A stretch of DNA of 64,000 nucleotides from Psychrobacter sp. MF31 (GTDB lineage: Bacteria > Pseudomonadota > Gammaproteobacteria > Pseudomonadales > Moraxellaceae), in the NCBI RefSeq assembly GCF_012847335.1, contig NZ_JABBDX010000007.1, positions 80,968-144,967 of the forward strand, in the 5' to 3' direction. Shown in pieces: positions 27,490 to 37,181 of this stretch. The position numbers and the translations under genes are program-made. The notes beneath the pieces are model-generated. The model was not told the DNA's origin, did no database searches, and saw only the letters and a list, made by a program, of their open reading frames with translations. Position 1 is the first letter of the stretch. Every line of letters begins with the position of its first letter.

Positions 27490-28758
27490 TTAGTTTTGCG
27501 ATTTACGAGTCATTTGCTCAAAAAATTCATCGTTGGTCTTGGCTTCTTTTAAGCGCTCAAGTAAAAATTCGGTCGCCTGAACGCCTTCCATGGGCTGCAA
27601 GAGTTTTCGCAAAATCCAAACTTTACGCAGTTTGTCTTCATCAAGCAGGCGCTCTTCGCGGCGGGTTCCTGATTTTTTAATATTAATGGCGGGGAAGACA
27701 CGTTTTTCTGCCAAATCGCGCTCAAGGGTGATTTCTTGGTTACCTGTGCCTTTAAATTCTTCAAAAATCACGCTGTCCATTTTACTGCCCGTATCGATCA
27801 GCGCGCTTGAAATAATGGTCAAGCTGCCGCCTTCCTCGACATTTCGCGCCGCCCCAAAAAAGCGTTTTGGTCGCTCTAAAGCGTTGGCATCCAAACCACC
27901 GGTGAGCACTTTGCCAGAAGATGGGCTAACGGTATTGTAAGCTCTTGCAAGCCTTGTGATGGAGTCCAGCAAAATGACCACGTCTTGCTTGTGCTCAACC
28001 AAGCGCTTGGCTTTTTCGATGACCATTTCGGCAACTTGAACGTGACGCTGCGGCGGCTCATCAAAGGTTGATGCCACCACTTCACCGCGAACGGTGCGCT
28101 CCATTTCGGTCACTTCTTCAGGGCGCTCGTCAATGAGCAGAACGATCAGGTAGCATTCAGGGTTGTTTTTGGTGATGGATTGCGCGATGGATTGCAAAAG
28201 CATGGTCTTACCGGCTTTTGGCGGGGCGACGATGATGGAGCGCTGACCTTTACCAATCGGGGCAATCAAATCAATGATTCGACCAGTTAAGTCCTCGGTG
28301 GTGCCGTTACCAATTTCAAGTTTTAACTGTTCAGTCGGAAACAGCGGCGTTAAGTTTTCAAAAATTAATTTGTGGCGTGAGCGGTCGGGGGTGTCAAAGT
28401 TAATCTCGCCAACTTTTAACAACGCAAAATAGCGCTCAGAGTCTTTTGGTGGCCGGATGGTTCCGGCAATACTGTCGCCCGTTTTTAAGCTAAACCTGCG
28501 GATTTGGCTTGGGCTGACGTAAATGTCATCGGGACCTGCCAAGTATGAGCCTTCGGAGGATCGCAAAAAGCCAAAGCCGTCGGGGAGCACTTCAAGAACA
28601 CCATCCCCATAGATCGCCTCGCCGTTTCGGGCATGCGTTTTTAAAATAGCAAAGATGATGTCTTGCTTTCGGCTTCGCGCCATGTTGTCAAGACCCATGT
28701 CTTTGGCGATTCCCAAAAGCTCGGAGATGGTTTTTTTCTTTAATTCGGTAAGATTCAT
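27490..28758 (-). CDS. rho: Transcription termination factor Rho
   Basis: 422 residues, usual length. The N-terminal helical domain ([19 protein letters not shown]) leads to the cold-shock-like RNA-binding domain ([21 protein letters not shown] with the primary-site RR). The ATPase core has Walker A ([11 protein letters not shown]), Walker B ([16 protein letters not shown]), the Q-loop and the R-loop. A hexameric RNA helicase that ends transcription. Expression is probably autoregulated through a leader of about 450 bases. Confidence 0.97.
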   Translation of the reverse strand: MNLTELKKKTISELLGIAKDMGLDNMARSRKQDIIFAILKTHARNGEAIYGDGVLEVLPDGFGFLRSSEGSYLAGPDDIYVSPSQIRRFSLKTGDSIAGTIRPPKDSERYFALLKVGEINFDTPDRSRHKLIFENLTPLFPTEQLKLEIGNGTTEDLTGRIIDLIAPIGKGQRSIIVAPPKAGKTMLLQSIAQSITKNNPECYLIVLLIDERPEEVTEMERTVRGEVVASTFDEPPQRHVQVAEMVIEKAKRLVEHKQDVVILLDSITRLARAYNTVSPSSGKVLTGGLDANALERPKRFFGAARNVEEGGSLTIISSALIDTGSKMDSVIFEEFKGTGNQEITLERDLAEKRVFPAINIKKSGTRREERLLDEDKLRKVWILRKLLQPMEGVQATEFLLERLKEAKTNDEFFEQMTRKSQN

Positions 28759-29292
28759 AAAGATAAGTCGTTAGCAATTGATCGGTTAAAAGCTGCCATG
28801 AACTGTGCCGCCATTGACAACGCAACACCGCAATGTCAGGGCAAAACCATTAAAAGTCATGATGGATCGGCATGGAATGGAATGGACAATGAGGGAGTAT
28901 TAATCGCGATATCAAGGTGCGCTCAATCACATCATCGCTAAGAGGCGCCTAGCTATTAATAAGTAAGCTACTAATCAGCCCGTTATTAACACGTAAATAT
29001 TAACATCATTATCAACGGTTATCAGTCAAAAAGACTGTAATTTTGAATGAAAATCCGTCAGTTATGAGCCATCTTTAATTAATGATTACGATAACCGCCG
29101 CTAAAAACGGTAATTAATCATTGCAAAATGATAAGAGATGGATCACATTGAGGACATCAGCGATGGTGATGACTCACAAAAACCCATGAAAATGAGTTTT
29201 GCGTTCGCAGACTATACGGTTTTCAACCAAGACTTGTCAATTATTTTTGCCAAAAAAGTGGCTAATTTAAAGGATTGGTTAAAAAACAAGCA
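28759..29292. other. Long rho leader and promoter region
   Basis: 534 bases without a gene of more than about 60 codons. On the minus strand it holds a promoter at 29240-29211 and then about 450 bases of untranslated leader before rho. In other bacteria rho is controlled by premature termination in its leader, so this length fits. A small direct repeat (GGAATGGAATGGA) lies at about 28872. Confidence 0.6.
29211..29240 (-). promoter_or_regulatory. Probable rho promoter
   Basis: On the minus strand: TTGACA (29240-29235), 18-bp spacer, TATAGT (29216-29211). Both hexamers are near consensus. Predicted start near 29204. Confidence 0.6.
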
Positions 29293-29360
29293 ATTGCCAT
29301 TATTTTTATGAAAATAATGGCAATAAAAATCGCCGCTAATTAAGAAAAAAGCGGCAATTT
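29293..29360 (-). terminator. Two hairpins in tandem after trxA
   Basis: Nearest trxA, GCCGC (29332-29336) pairs with GCGGC (29351-29355), extended by AAAT/ATTT; on the minus strand it is followed by GATTTTTA. Next, a perfect 14-bp palindrome ATTGCCATTATTTT / AAAATAATGGCAAT (29293-29324) has a four-base loop. Together they should insulate rho from trxA. Confidence 0.7.
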
Positions 29361-29367
29361 GGTAAGA

Positions 29368-29694
29368 TTAAAGATGCTTATCAAGGACGCGGGCAAGCTC
29401 GCCTTTGGGTTGCAGTCCCATCACTGAATCCACTTTTTCGCCGCCTTTAAAGACAAATAGCGTTGGGATATTGCGGATGCCAAATCGGCTGGCAGCTTGT
29501 GGGTTTTGATCTACGTCGACTTTGACGATTTTGACGCGACCTTGATACTCATCGGCAAGCTCTTCTAAAACCGGCGCAATCGCGCGGCAAGGACCACACC
29601 ACGTTGCCCAAAAATCGACCAAAACTGGAGTGTCTGATTGCAACACGTCTTGGTCAAAGTTAGCGTCGGTGGTATTAACAATTGAAGCTGACAT
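29368..29694 (-). CDS. trxA: Thioredoxin 1
   Basis: 108 residues, normal size. The redox motif is WCGPC (Cys33, Cys36), with the buried Asp26 and cis-Pro ([13 protein letters not shown]). It reduces protein disulfides and supplies electrons to ribonucleotide reductase. It has its own ribosome binding site GAGAG before the ATG. Located next to rho as in many gammaproteobacteria. Confidence 0.96.
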   Translation of the reverse strand: MSASIVNTTDANFDQDVLQSDTPVLVDFWATWCGPCRAIAPVLEELADEYQGRVKIVKVDVDQNPQAASRFGIRNIPTLFVFKGGEKVDSVMGLQPKGELARVLDKHL

Positions 29695-29942
29695 AATATT
29701 CTCTCTTTATAAATTGATGGGCTTGTTATGGTTATCAAAACTCAAATTAACAGAAGATTATGATATCACGATTGGTTAAATTTTTTGGCGCGTGACTTGT
29801 TTAATTACTTAAAAACTTAGATTAGTAGAATAAATGGCAACAAAGCAGCGCTAAAGCTGAGTTTTTTACGAAAAGGTTACGACTTTTAAGGGAATAAATT
29901 TATAATAAGCTCAATTTTTAAGTCAGTCAAAAAGTGAGAATT

Positions 29943-30656
29943 ATGCCGATTTCTGATGAGGTGGTGGCGCAGTTAAACTTGCAAGAAAGCCAGTTTTCGC
30001 AAGATTTTTTTAAAGACTTTGCCCAAAGTATCACGGTTTATGAAGATGACGACATTTTGGTGGTCGATAAGCCGGCAGGACTGTTAAGCGTTGATGGCAA
30101 ATCGCTCAAGGTAAGCTTGTTATCAAGGCTTTACCGCGCCAATCCTGAAATAAAACTCATCCACCGCTTGGATATGGACACATCGGGACTCGTGATTTTT
30201 GCTAAAAATGCTGCCGCCCAAAGTCAAATCAGTAAGCAATTCATCGAGCGCTTACCGCAAAAAATTTATCAAGCTCGGGTGATGGGACACTGGCTTGAGG
30301 TTGGCGAAAAAGGTCGAATTGACGTTCCAGTTCGCTACGAGCCTGAAACCAAACCGCGACATATCGTGGATTTAACTTGGAAAAAAAACGCGCTGACTTT
30401 ATTTAAAGTTTTGGCTCATGAAAGCGTTGATGGCATTGAGGTCACCCGAGTTCAACTCAAACCCGTCACCGGTCGTAGCCATCAGCTTCGCGTTCATATG
30501 CTCCACGCGGGGCATGTGATGATTGGCGACCCCATTTACGCCGAAGGGGAAGCGCTTGCCATTGCCCCGCGATTGAATTTACACGCGCAATCCTTGCGAT
30601 TAAAGCACCCTGTTCTTGGCGCTTGGATAGATTGGGAAAGTCCTGTGCCGTTTTAA
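29943..30656 (+). CDS. rluA: RluA-family pseudouridine synthase
   Basis: 237 residues from ATG 29943; a GTG at 29934 is possible. The catalytic Asp is in HRLDMDTSGLVIFAKN, the RluA pattern, with DDDILVVDKPAGLLSV, KIYQARVMGHW and GRSHQLRVHML. RluA isomerises U746 of 23S rRNA and U32 of some tRNAs. It has no S4 domain, as expected for RluA as opposed to RluB/C/D. The short length (RluA in E. coli: 219) fits this assignment. Confidence 0.88.
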   Translation: MPISDEVVAQLNLQESQFSQDFFKDFAQSITVYEDDDILVVDKPAGLLSVDGKSLKVSLLSRLYRANPEIKLIHRLDMDTSGLVIFAKNAAAQSQISKQFIERLPQKIYQARVMGHWLEVGEKGRIDVPVRYEPETKPRHIVDLTWKKNALTLFKVLAHESVDGIEVTRVQLKPVTGRSHQLRVHMLHAGHVMIGDPIYAEGEALAIAPRLNLHAQSLRLKHPVLGAWIDWESPVPF

Positions 30657-30683
30657 CCTAATCCATTTTAATTTTTACTATTT

Positions 30684-31631
30684 TTATTCCTTATTATTGT
30701 TAATAAAGTCGCTCACTTGATGACTTAAAATATCCCAAAGCTTAAGCTGAGCGCCTTTGCTGCCCCAAGCGTTGTGCGGGCTAAAAATGACGCGAGGGTG
30801 ATTTTTAAGTGTTAATAACGGGTCATCATTAGTGATGGGTTCTTGTTCAAAAACGTCGGTCGCATAGCCAATGATTTGCTCATTGTTAATGGCGTCAGTG
30901 ATGGCTTGGCTGTCAACGATGCCGCCGCGAGCCACATTAACGATAAGTGGTTTATTGGTCATTTTGGCAAGGGTTTTTTCATTAATTAAATGGCGCGTGG
31001 CGTCGCTCAATGGGCAATGCAGGCTAATCACGTCAGCGCGGGCAAGCACTTCATCAAAGGCGGTATAATCAGCATTTCGCGGCGCGCGGTTTTGATGCTC
31101 CGCCCAAAGCACTTCCATGCCAAAGGCGCGGGCAATGTCGGTTACGCGCTTGCCAATCGTGCCAACGCCAATAATGCCAAGAGTTTTATCTTCCAAATCA
31201 ATGAGCGGAATATCAAGCAAACAAAAATTGCCGTTGTCTTGCCAGCTGCCATCAACGACTTTTTCGTGGTAATAATTGGTCGCGCGCATCGCCGCAAGCA
31301 TCAGCATAAAGGTGTGTTCAGGAACGCTTTTCACCGCGTAACCGGCAACGTTATAAAGCGCAACGTTATGAGCTTTGCAAGCGTCACCATCCACGTTATC
31401 AAGACCGGTAGCGGTCAGTTGAATCAGCTTTAATTGCGGCAATTGGCTGATGACCGCCGCGCCGATTTTGACTTTATTAGCAATGATAATGTCCGCATTT
31501 TGGCAGCGCTCAATGATGGTGGCGTCGTCTTGAGGCGTCTCGTTAAAGGTAACGTAATCGCTCACGCCTTTTGGGGCAGGCAGGTCAATGCCTTCTGAAA
31601 ACGTGCCTTGATCTAAAAATACCGCTCGCAT
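30684..31631 (-). CDS. D-2-hydroxyacid dehydrogenase, glycerate/hydroxypyruvate type
   Basis: 315 residues. The Rossmann motif LGIIGVGTIGKRV, the substrate-binding Arg in NVARGGIVD, and the catalytic Glu/His pair (VFEQEPITNDDPLL, FSPHNAWGS) identify the D-isomer-specific 2-hydroxyacid dehydrogenases. Closest in character to HprA-like glycerate dehydrogenases, which reduce hydroxypyruvate or glyoxylate with NAD(P)H. It is a single gene, convergent with rluA. Confidence 0.82.
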   Translation of the reverse strand: MRAVFLDQGTFSEGIDLPAPKGVSDYVTFNETPQDDATIIERCQNADIIIANKVKIGAAVISQLPQLKLIQLTATGLDNVDGDACKAHNVALYNVAGYAVKSVPEHTFMLMLAAMRATNYYHEKVVDGSWQDNGNFCLLDIPLIDLEDKTLGIIGVGTIGKRVTDIARAFGMEVLWAEHQNRAPRNADYTAFDEVLARADVISLHCPLSDATRHLINEKTLAKMTNKPLIVNVARGGIVDSQAITDAINNEQIIGYATDVFEQEPITNDDPLLTLKNHPRVIFSPHNAWGSKGAQLKLWDILSHQVSDFINNNKE

Positions 31632-31963
31632 AATCGCTCCTTGATTTAAAAGCTTAAGCCTAGCATTGATTGCGCGCTGCCCTCAAGATAAGTTCGGTTT
31701 AAATACCAACGAAAGTTTTTGCGTTTGAATTAGCCTAAAATTATAAGCGCGCTTTAAAAAAGTTTTTATCAAATAAATCAAAGCGCCAACGACAATTTGT
31801 GGTTGAAAATTGACAATATTGCACGCATCTAGCGGCTAACGATATATAATATTGTGGCTTTTTTAAGTCAAGACGCTTATCTGATGACCTCATTTAGGTT
31901 TTTTGCTCACTTGACTGACCCTTGCCTGCTATTTTTTTCATTGAGAGCCAAAGACATCGCCTT
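31632..31963. other. 332-base gap with the rapA promoter region
   Basis: No gene is apparent. A perfect TATAAT lies at 31845-31850; the best upstream hexamers (TTGCAC at 31819 with a 20-bp spacer, TTGACA at 31810 with a longer one) are badly spaced, so the promoter is only suggested. Confidence 0.4.
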
Positions 31964-34846
31964 ATGACAACTTCTGCCTTGCACCATAAAACATTTGCTG
32001 TCGGTCAACGCCATTTATCGGACACTGAAACTGAGCTTGGGCTTGGGGTGGTGATTGAGGTGGATGACCGCTGCGTCCATATTTTATTTCCGCAAAGTGA
32101 GGAGACGCGCGTTTACGCCAAAAACTCAGCGCCGTTATCACGAGTGGCATTTAAAGTGGGTGACAGCATTTGCGACCAAGAGGGCAACACGTTTGTGGTC
32201 ACCGGCGTCGATGAGGTCATGGGTGTATTAAAATACAGCGTTGACGGTCATGATAAAGCCATTATGGAAACGAGGCTTGCGGCAAATATTACCCTTGCCA
32301 AGCCTTTGGAGCGCTTGCTTGCCGGACGAATTGATCGCGGTGACTGGTACGATTTGCGCCAAGATATTTTAAGAATGCAAGCGGCGTTATCAAGCCACCC
32401 TTTAAAAGGTTTAATGGGCGCTCGCGTTGACATCATTGAGCATCAGCTTTATATCGCCCATGAGGTCGGCAAACGCATTGCACCGCGAGTGCTGCTAGCC
32501 GATGAGGTTGGTCTTGGTAAAACGATTGAAGCAGGGCTGATTATTCATCAGCAATTATTGTCTGGAAAAGCCGAGCGCGTGTTAATTTTGGTTCCGGACA
32601 GTTTGCAATATCAATGGATGATTGAGCTTCGCCGCCGCTTTAATTTAAATTTTGCGCTGTTTGATTTGGTTCGAACTGCGGCAATTAAAGAGCACCATCC
32701 TGAGCAAAACGTCTTTTTAACCGAGCAATGTATCATTGCTGGCATGGATTTGCTGCTTGACCATCCTGACCTTTATGACCAAGCCATGGAAGCGGGCTTT
32801 GATTTATTAGTCGTTGATGAAGCGCATCATTTGCACTGGGACGCGGCGCAAGGCGGCAATGAAAAATATGATTTGGTTGCTGATTTTGCCGAAGAAACCG
32901 CAGGGGTGATGCTGCTAACGGCAACGCCAGAACAGCTTGGCGTTGAAAGCCATTTTGCAAGGCTGCGGCTCCTTGACCCCAACCGTTTTGATGATTTGGA
33001 TGAGTTTATCGAAAGCCAAGACGCCTTTGCCGATACGGCAGCGGTCGCTCGCGTGCTCATTGATGACAAACCATTAAGCGATGGTCAAATTAAAGCACTA
33101 ACCAACTTGTTAGGCGTTAATAGTGATGAGCTGGTTAATATCAATGACGATGAAAAATTGCGGGCTTATGCGTTAAATGAATTGCTTGACCGTCATGGTA
33201 CCGGTCGCGTGTTGTTCCGAAATACGCGTGAAAGCGTCACCGGATTTTATGGCAGACAAAGTCAGCCGCACCCGCTGCCATTGCCTGAATCTTGGGTCGG
33301 CAACTATCAAACTTGCGGTAAGCTTCGCGAGCAGCTTTGGGGTGAGGAAAACAGACCCGACGGCAGCTGGCTTGAAGATGACCCGCGCGTGCCGTGGCTT
33401 ATTGACATTTTAAAATCCAAACTTAAGCATGAAAAAGTGCTGCTGATTGCTCGAAGTGGCGCGACCGTTGAAAGTTTAGAAGCCGTTTTGCGACTTCATG
33501 CGGGGATTAAAACGGCGATTTTCACTGAGCAGATGACCTTGCTTGAGCGTGACCAAGCGGCGGCATTTTTTGCGGACAGTGAAGGCGCTCAGATTTTACT
33601 TTGCTCCGAGATTGGCTCAGAAGGTCGCAATTTTCAATTTGCCAATCAGCTGATTTTATGGGATTTACCGGCAAATCCAGACACCCTTGAGCAGCGCATT
33701 GGTCGCCTTGACCGCATTGGTCAAACCAAACAAATCACCTTGCATGTGCCCTTTGTTTCAGGGACGGCACAAGAGCGCTTGTATCTTTGGTATGACCGCG
33801 CGCTGAATATTTTTAACCAAATATCCCCAACTGCGCAAAGCGTTCAAGAGCAGTTTATTGCCGAATTAAAGCCGCTGCTTGAAGGCGAAAACTCTGCTGA
33901 AAACCGCGACGCCCTTGACGAATTAATCGTGGATGCCAAAGCCACGCGCTTGGAGTTGGAAGCGGCACTACAAGAAGGTCGCGACCGCTTGCTTGAATAT
34001 AATTCGTGCCGACCACGCGTTGCCGGACGAATCAAAGAGGCGATGCTTGAGTTTGATAAAAACAATATCATCGCGCCGTTTGTGGATCGCTTTTTGGCGT
34101 CGGCAAACATCGATTATAGCATTCAGCGCGATGGCACTTGGGTGATAACGCCCGTTGATAGCAGCGAGGCGAATGAGTTTATTGAAGCCTTGCCCCTTGG
34201 CGGCGAAGATGGCATGACCTTAACCTTTGAGCGCTCGCAGGCATTAAAGCGCGAGGAGGTTGAGTTTGTCACCTACGAGCATCCGCTCATGCAAGCGATT
34301 TATGAGCTGGCATCAAGTAGCACTTTTGGCAATACTACCGTTGCTATGCTTAAAAGCAATGCCATGCCGCAAGGGATGATTATGCTTGAGGTGAATTTTC
34401 GCGTTGAAGCCATTGCGCCAAAATTGTTAAACCTGCCTGCCATGCTACCGATGCAAAATATCCGTATTTTTTTAAGCGAGCAAGGCGGGGATTTATCCCA
34501 AAAAATCAGCGCCGAGATGATTATGCCGCACGTTGAGCGCTTGGATAAAAATCGTGCCCGCCAAGTCATTAAAGTTCGCAGCGATGTCATTGAAACGCGC
34601 TATCATGAAGCCGAAGACCTTGCCAAAGCTCAGCTTAGTGAGATCGGTGAGCAGGCGCGCGCGCGCTTTAGTCAGCAGTGGGGTCGCGAAATTAAGCGCT
34701 TAAAGCATTTGCAATCGATTAACCCAAACGTCCGCGACAGCGAAATTGAGCGCTTAGAACAACTGCAATCGCAAGGCGAACAAGCACTTGCCAATTTGTC
34801 CTTGGTTCCCGATTCCATCCGCGTTTTGGTGGCGGTGAAGCCTTAA
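31964..34846 (+). CDS. rapA: RNA polymerase-associated ATPase RapA
   Basis: 960 residues from ATG 31964; the frame extends upstream to a TTG at 31922 with no family match. RapA is a Swi2/Snf2 ATPase that recycles RNA polymerase after termination. The N-terminal Tudor-like domains begin FAVGQRHLSDTETELGLG. The helicase core has motif I ADEVGLGKTIEAGL, motif II VVDEAHHLHW, motif III LLTATPEQLG, motif V GSEGRNFQFANQLILWDLP and motif VI QRIGRLDRIGQ. Located alone, downstream of an unlinked dehydrogenase. Confidence 0.95.
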   Translation: MTTSALHHKTFAVGQRHLSDTETELGLGVVIEVDDRCVHILFPQSEETRVYAKNSAPLSRVAFKVGDSICDQEGNTFVVTGVDEVMGVLKYSVDGHDKAIMETRLAANITLAKPLERLLAGRIDRGDWYDLRQDILRMQAALSSHPLKGLMGARVDIIEHQLYIAHEVGKRIAPRVLLADEVGLGKTIEAGLIIHQQLLSGKAERVLILVPDSLQYQWMIELRRRFNLNFALFDLVRTAAIKEHHPEQNVFLTEQCIIAGMDLLLDHPDLYDQAMEAGFDLLVVDEAHHLHWDAAQGGNEKYDLVADFAEETAGVMLLTATPEQLGVESHFARLRLLDPNRFDDLDEFIESQDAFADTAAVARVLIDDKPLSDGQIKALTNLLGVNSDELVNINDDEKLRAYALNELLDRHGTGRVLFRNTRESVTGFYGRQSQPHPLPLPESWVGNYQTCGKLREQLWGEENRPDGSWLEDDPRVPWLIDILKSKLKHEKVLLIARSGATVESLEAVLRLHAGIKTAIFTEQMTLLERDQAAAFFADSEGAQILLCSEIGSEGRNFQFANQLILWDLPANPDTLEQRIGRLDRIGQTKQITLHVPFVSGTAQERLYLWYDRALNIFNQISPTAQSVQEQFIAELKPLLEGENSAENRDALDELIVDAKATRLELEAALQEGRDRLLEYNSCRPRVAGRIKEAMLEFDKNNIIAPFVDRFLASANIDYSIQRDGTWVITPVDSSEANEFIEALPLGGEDGMTLTFERSQALKREEVEFVTYEHPLMQAIYELASSSTFGNTTVAMLKSNAMPQGMIMLEVNFRVEAIAPKLLNLPAMLPMQNIRIFLSEQGGDLSQKISAEMIMPHVERLDKNRARQVIKVRSDVIETRYHEAEDLAKAQLSEIGEQARARFSQQWGREIKRLKHLQSINPNVRDSEIERLEQLQSQGEQALANLSLVPDSIRVLVAVKP

Positions 34847-34973
34847 GGTTAAAATTGCCCATCAAATGCTCAAACCGAACGTTTAACTGATAACGATGAG
34901 CGCCTTAAAAGATTGCCATAAAAAAATTGCGGCGTTAAGGCGCGATTAAGATTTACAAAGGAGACTGACGGTC

Positions 34974-35876
34974 ATGTCAGAGGATTGCCAACTGATTGAT
35001 GAGCTGCTTGCCACGGTGGCGCTTACCGAGATTCGCCCCGATGAGTTTGAAGGTCAAAGCCACGACTATGTCGGCGCGCGTATTTTTGGTGGTCAGGTGC
35101 TTGCCCAAGCGTTGATGGCAGCGGCAAAAACGCTCACCGAAGACAAGCCCTGTCACTCTTTACATGGCTATTTTTTGCGCGGCGGCGATATTCATAAGCC
35201 GATAATTTACAAAGTTCGTAGGCTTCGTGACGGCAGAAGCTTGTCTGCGCGCGAGGTCACCGCGTTTCAATGTCAATCGGCAACGGGCGAAGCTCCTGAT
35301 TTGCAAATGATTTTTATCATGATGGCGTCGTTTTCCCCAATGGAAGACGGTCTTGAATATCAAGAAGATATGCCTGTTTATCCGCCGCCTGAGGACTTGC
35401 TTGCTGAGCAGGATTTAAAAGAACAGTATGTGGGCAAAGTCCCCGATGCCCTAAAAGCGCGCTTTATGCGCAAGCGCCATGTTGAGATTAAACCTGTTAA
35501 GCCGCGTGACCCTATTCACCCTGAACCCATCAAGCCTAAGCAAGCCAACTGGCTGCGAATCAAACAGCTTGGCGAGCAGCCGCAAGCCATTCAGCAAGCG
35601 CTGTTGGCGTTTTCGTCCGATTTTTATTTGGTGGGAACGGGGCTGATGTCACATGGCGTCAGCTTTATGACCAATGGTTTGCAAGCGGCTAGCATTGACC
35701 ACTCAATGCACTTTCACCGCGCCTTTGATTTAAACGATTGGCTGCTTTATGACATGTGGAGCGATACCACCTCAAATGCTAAAGGCTTAAATCACGGTCA
35801 ATTTTGGCAAAATGGTAAGCTTGTGGCGACCGTTCAGCAAGAAGGTTTGATGCGGCTGCGGGTTCCTAAGTCTTAA
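34974..35876 (+). CDS. tesB: Acyl-CoA thioesterase II
   Basis: 300 residues forming a double hotdog. Both halves are visible: N-terminal RIFGGQVLAQALMAAAKT and C-terminal ASIDHSMHFHRAFDLNDWLLYDM with the active-site Asp, and QQEGLMRLR with the Gln. TesB hydrolyses medium to long acyl-CoAs. The insertion between the halves (RDPIHPEPIKPKQANW) is proline and lysine rich. The ribosome binding site is AAAGGAG, ten bases before the ATG. Confidence 0.94.
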   Translation: MSEDCQLIDELLATVALTEIRPDEFEGQSHDYVGARIFGGQVLAQALMAAAKTLTEDKPCHSLHGYFLRGGDIHKPIIYKVRRLRDGRSLSAREVTAFQCQSATGEAPDLQMIFIMMASFSPMEDGLEYQEDMPVYPPPEDLLAEQDLKEQYVGKVPDALKARFMRKRHVEIKPVKPRDPIHPEPIKPKQANWLRIKQLGEQPQAIQQALLAFSSDFYLVGTGLMSHGVSFMTNGLQAASIDHSMHFHRAFDLNDWLLYDMWSDTTSNAKGLNHGQFWQNGKLVATVQQEGLMRLRVPKS

Positions 35877-35899
35877 TTTATTAAAGTAAAGCTCGCTGA

Positions 35900-37123
35900 T
35901 CAAGACGATTCTAAAATTTTTTCCATCGCTCGCGGCAATCCTAAGGTGGCTTTTGCCGTTTTGCTATCAAGCCATTGAAAGTCAATATCGGCTTGGCTTA
36001 ATTTGTTACTTAAGATTTGGATGTTTTCATTGCTAAATCTTGTTTGATACGGTGTTAAATACCAATGAAAATGGGTTAGGCTGTGCTTGATAGGCGCGTC
36101 GTCAAACAAATCTTGTCTGCAAGGTATTAACTTAACGTCGCTTGTTAAAATTAATTCATGAATAATTTGCTCAGCCGTGCTCATTTCACTGTCAAAAAGC
36201 GCGTCATCTTGCTCGGCGGTGATGGTAACCTCCAATTTAGTTTTTTTATCCACCTGCACTTTTTTATCAAATAAAAGCGGCAAGCTCCAAAGTCCGCCCC
36301 AAATGCCATTGTCAGGGCGTTTTAGCCAAAGTATTTCGCCATTGTTATTGCTGATAAGTAAGGCTTTACTAAATTTGCTGGGTTTGGGCGCTTTTTTGGC
36401 TTTGACGGGAAAGTGGGTTTCGCGACCTTGAGCGTGGGCGAAGCAGTCGTTTTGCAGCGGGCAGGATTGGCAATTTGGGTTTCGGCGCGTACAAAGCGTG
36501 GCTCCCAAATCCATCATCGCTTGAGCAAAGCGTCCGGCGTCATCAGTTGGCGTCAGCCTTGTGGCAAGTTCCCAAAGTATTTTGTCCGTCGCCGATTTGG
36601 TAATGTCGCCATCGATTGCCGACCAGCGCGTGAGCACCCGCTTGACGTTGCCATCACAAATGACGCCGTATTTGTGCAGTCCCATTGCCATGATTGCGCC
36701 TGCGGTCGAGCGCCCGACGCCCGAAATGGCTTCCCAATCTTGCAGGGTTTGCGGAAAATTACCCGTGGCTTCAATCACCGCCACAAGCTGCTTTGCGCCT
36801 TTATGCAAATTACGAGCGCGAGCATAGTAGCCAAGCCCCGCCCAGTGCTCCGCCACCAAATCCCAATCTGCCGCTGCCAAATCATGAACGCTTGGAAAGC
36901 TTGCTATAAACCTTGCAAAGTAGGGCAGAACCGTGGTGACCTGCGTTTGCTGAAGCATAACCTCGGACAGCCAAACGATATAGGGATTTGGCGCGTCGGT
37001 TTTGTGCTGCTGCCACGGCAAATTGTGGCGACCGTGGGTGTCGAACCAATCGAGCAAGCGCGGGGCGAAGCTGTCGAGGTGGTTGGCAGGTTGGGAAAAT
37101 TTTGGGTGAACAACATCAGTCAT
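35900..37123 (-). CDS. mutY: A/G-specific adenine glycosylase MutY
   Basis: 407 residues. It removes adenine misincorporated opposite 8-oxoguanine. The helix-hairpin-helix GVGRSTAGAIMAM with catalytic Asp (downstream CDGNVKRVLTR) and the 4Fe-4S cluster C-x6-C-x2-C-x5-C (CTRRNPNCQSCPLQNDC) are intact. A C-terminal MutT-like domain (LISNNNGEILWLKRPDNGIWGG shortened) recognises 8-oxoG. Longer than E. coli MutY (350) because of an insertion in the C-terminal domain. Downstream of the GIY-YIG gene on the same strand. Confidence 0.95.
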   Translation of the reverse strand: MTDVVHPKFSQPANHLDSFAPRLLDWFDTHGRHNLPWQQHKTDAPNPYIVWLSEVMLQQTQVTTVLPYFARFIASFPSVHDLAAADWDLVAEHWAGLGYYARARNLHKGAKQLVAVIEATGNFPQTLQDWEAISGVGRSTAGAIMAMGLHKYGVICDGNVKRVLTRWSAIDGDITKSATDKILWELATRLTPTDDAGRFAQAMMDLGATLCTRRNPNCQSCPLQNDCFAHAQGRETHFPVKAKKAPKPSKFSKALLISNNNGEILWLKRPDNGIWGGLWSLPLLFDKKVQVDKKTKLEVTITAEQDDALFDSEMSTAEQIIHELILTSDVKLIPCRQDLFDDAPIKHSLTHFHWYLTPYQTRFSNENIQILSNKLSQADIDFQWLDSKTAKATLGLPRAMEKILESS

Positions 37124-37181
37124 TATTTGGCGACCATCGGCTAAAAGCTTTTATATAAGGGCGATGGCGCAAATCTAAAGC

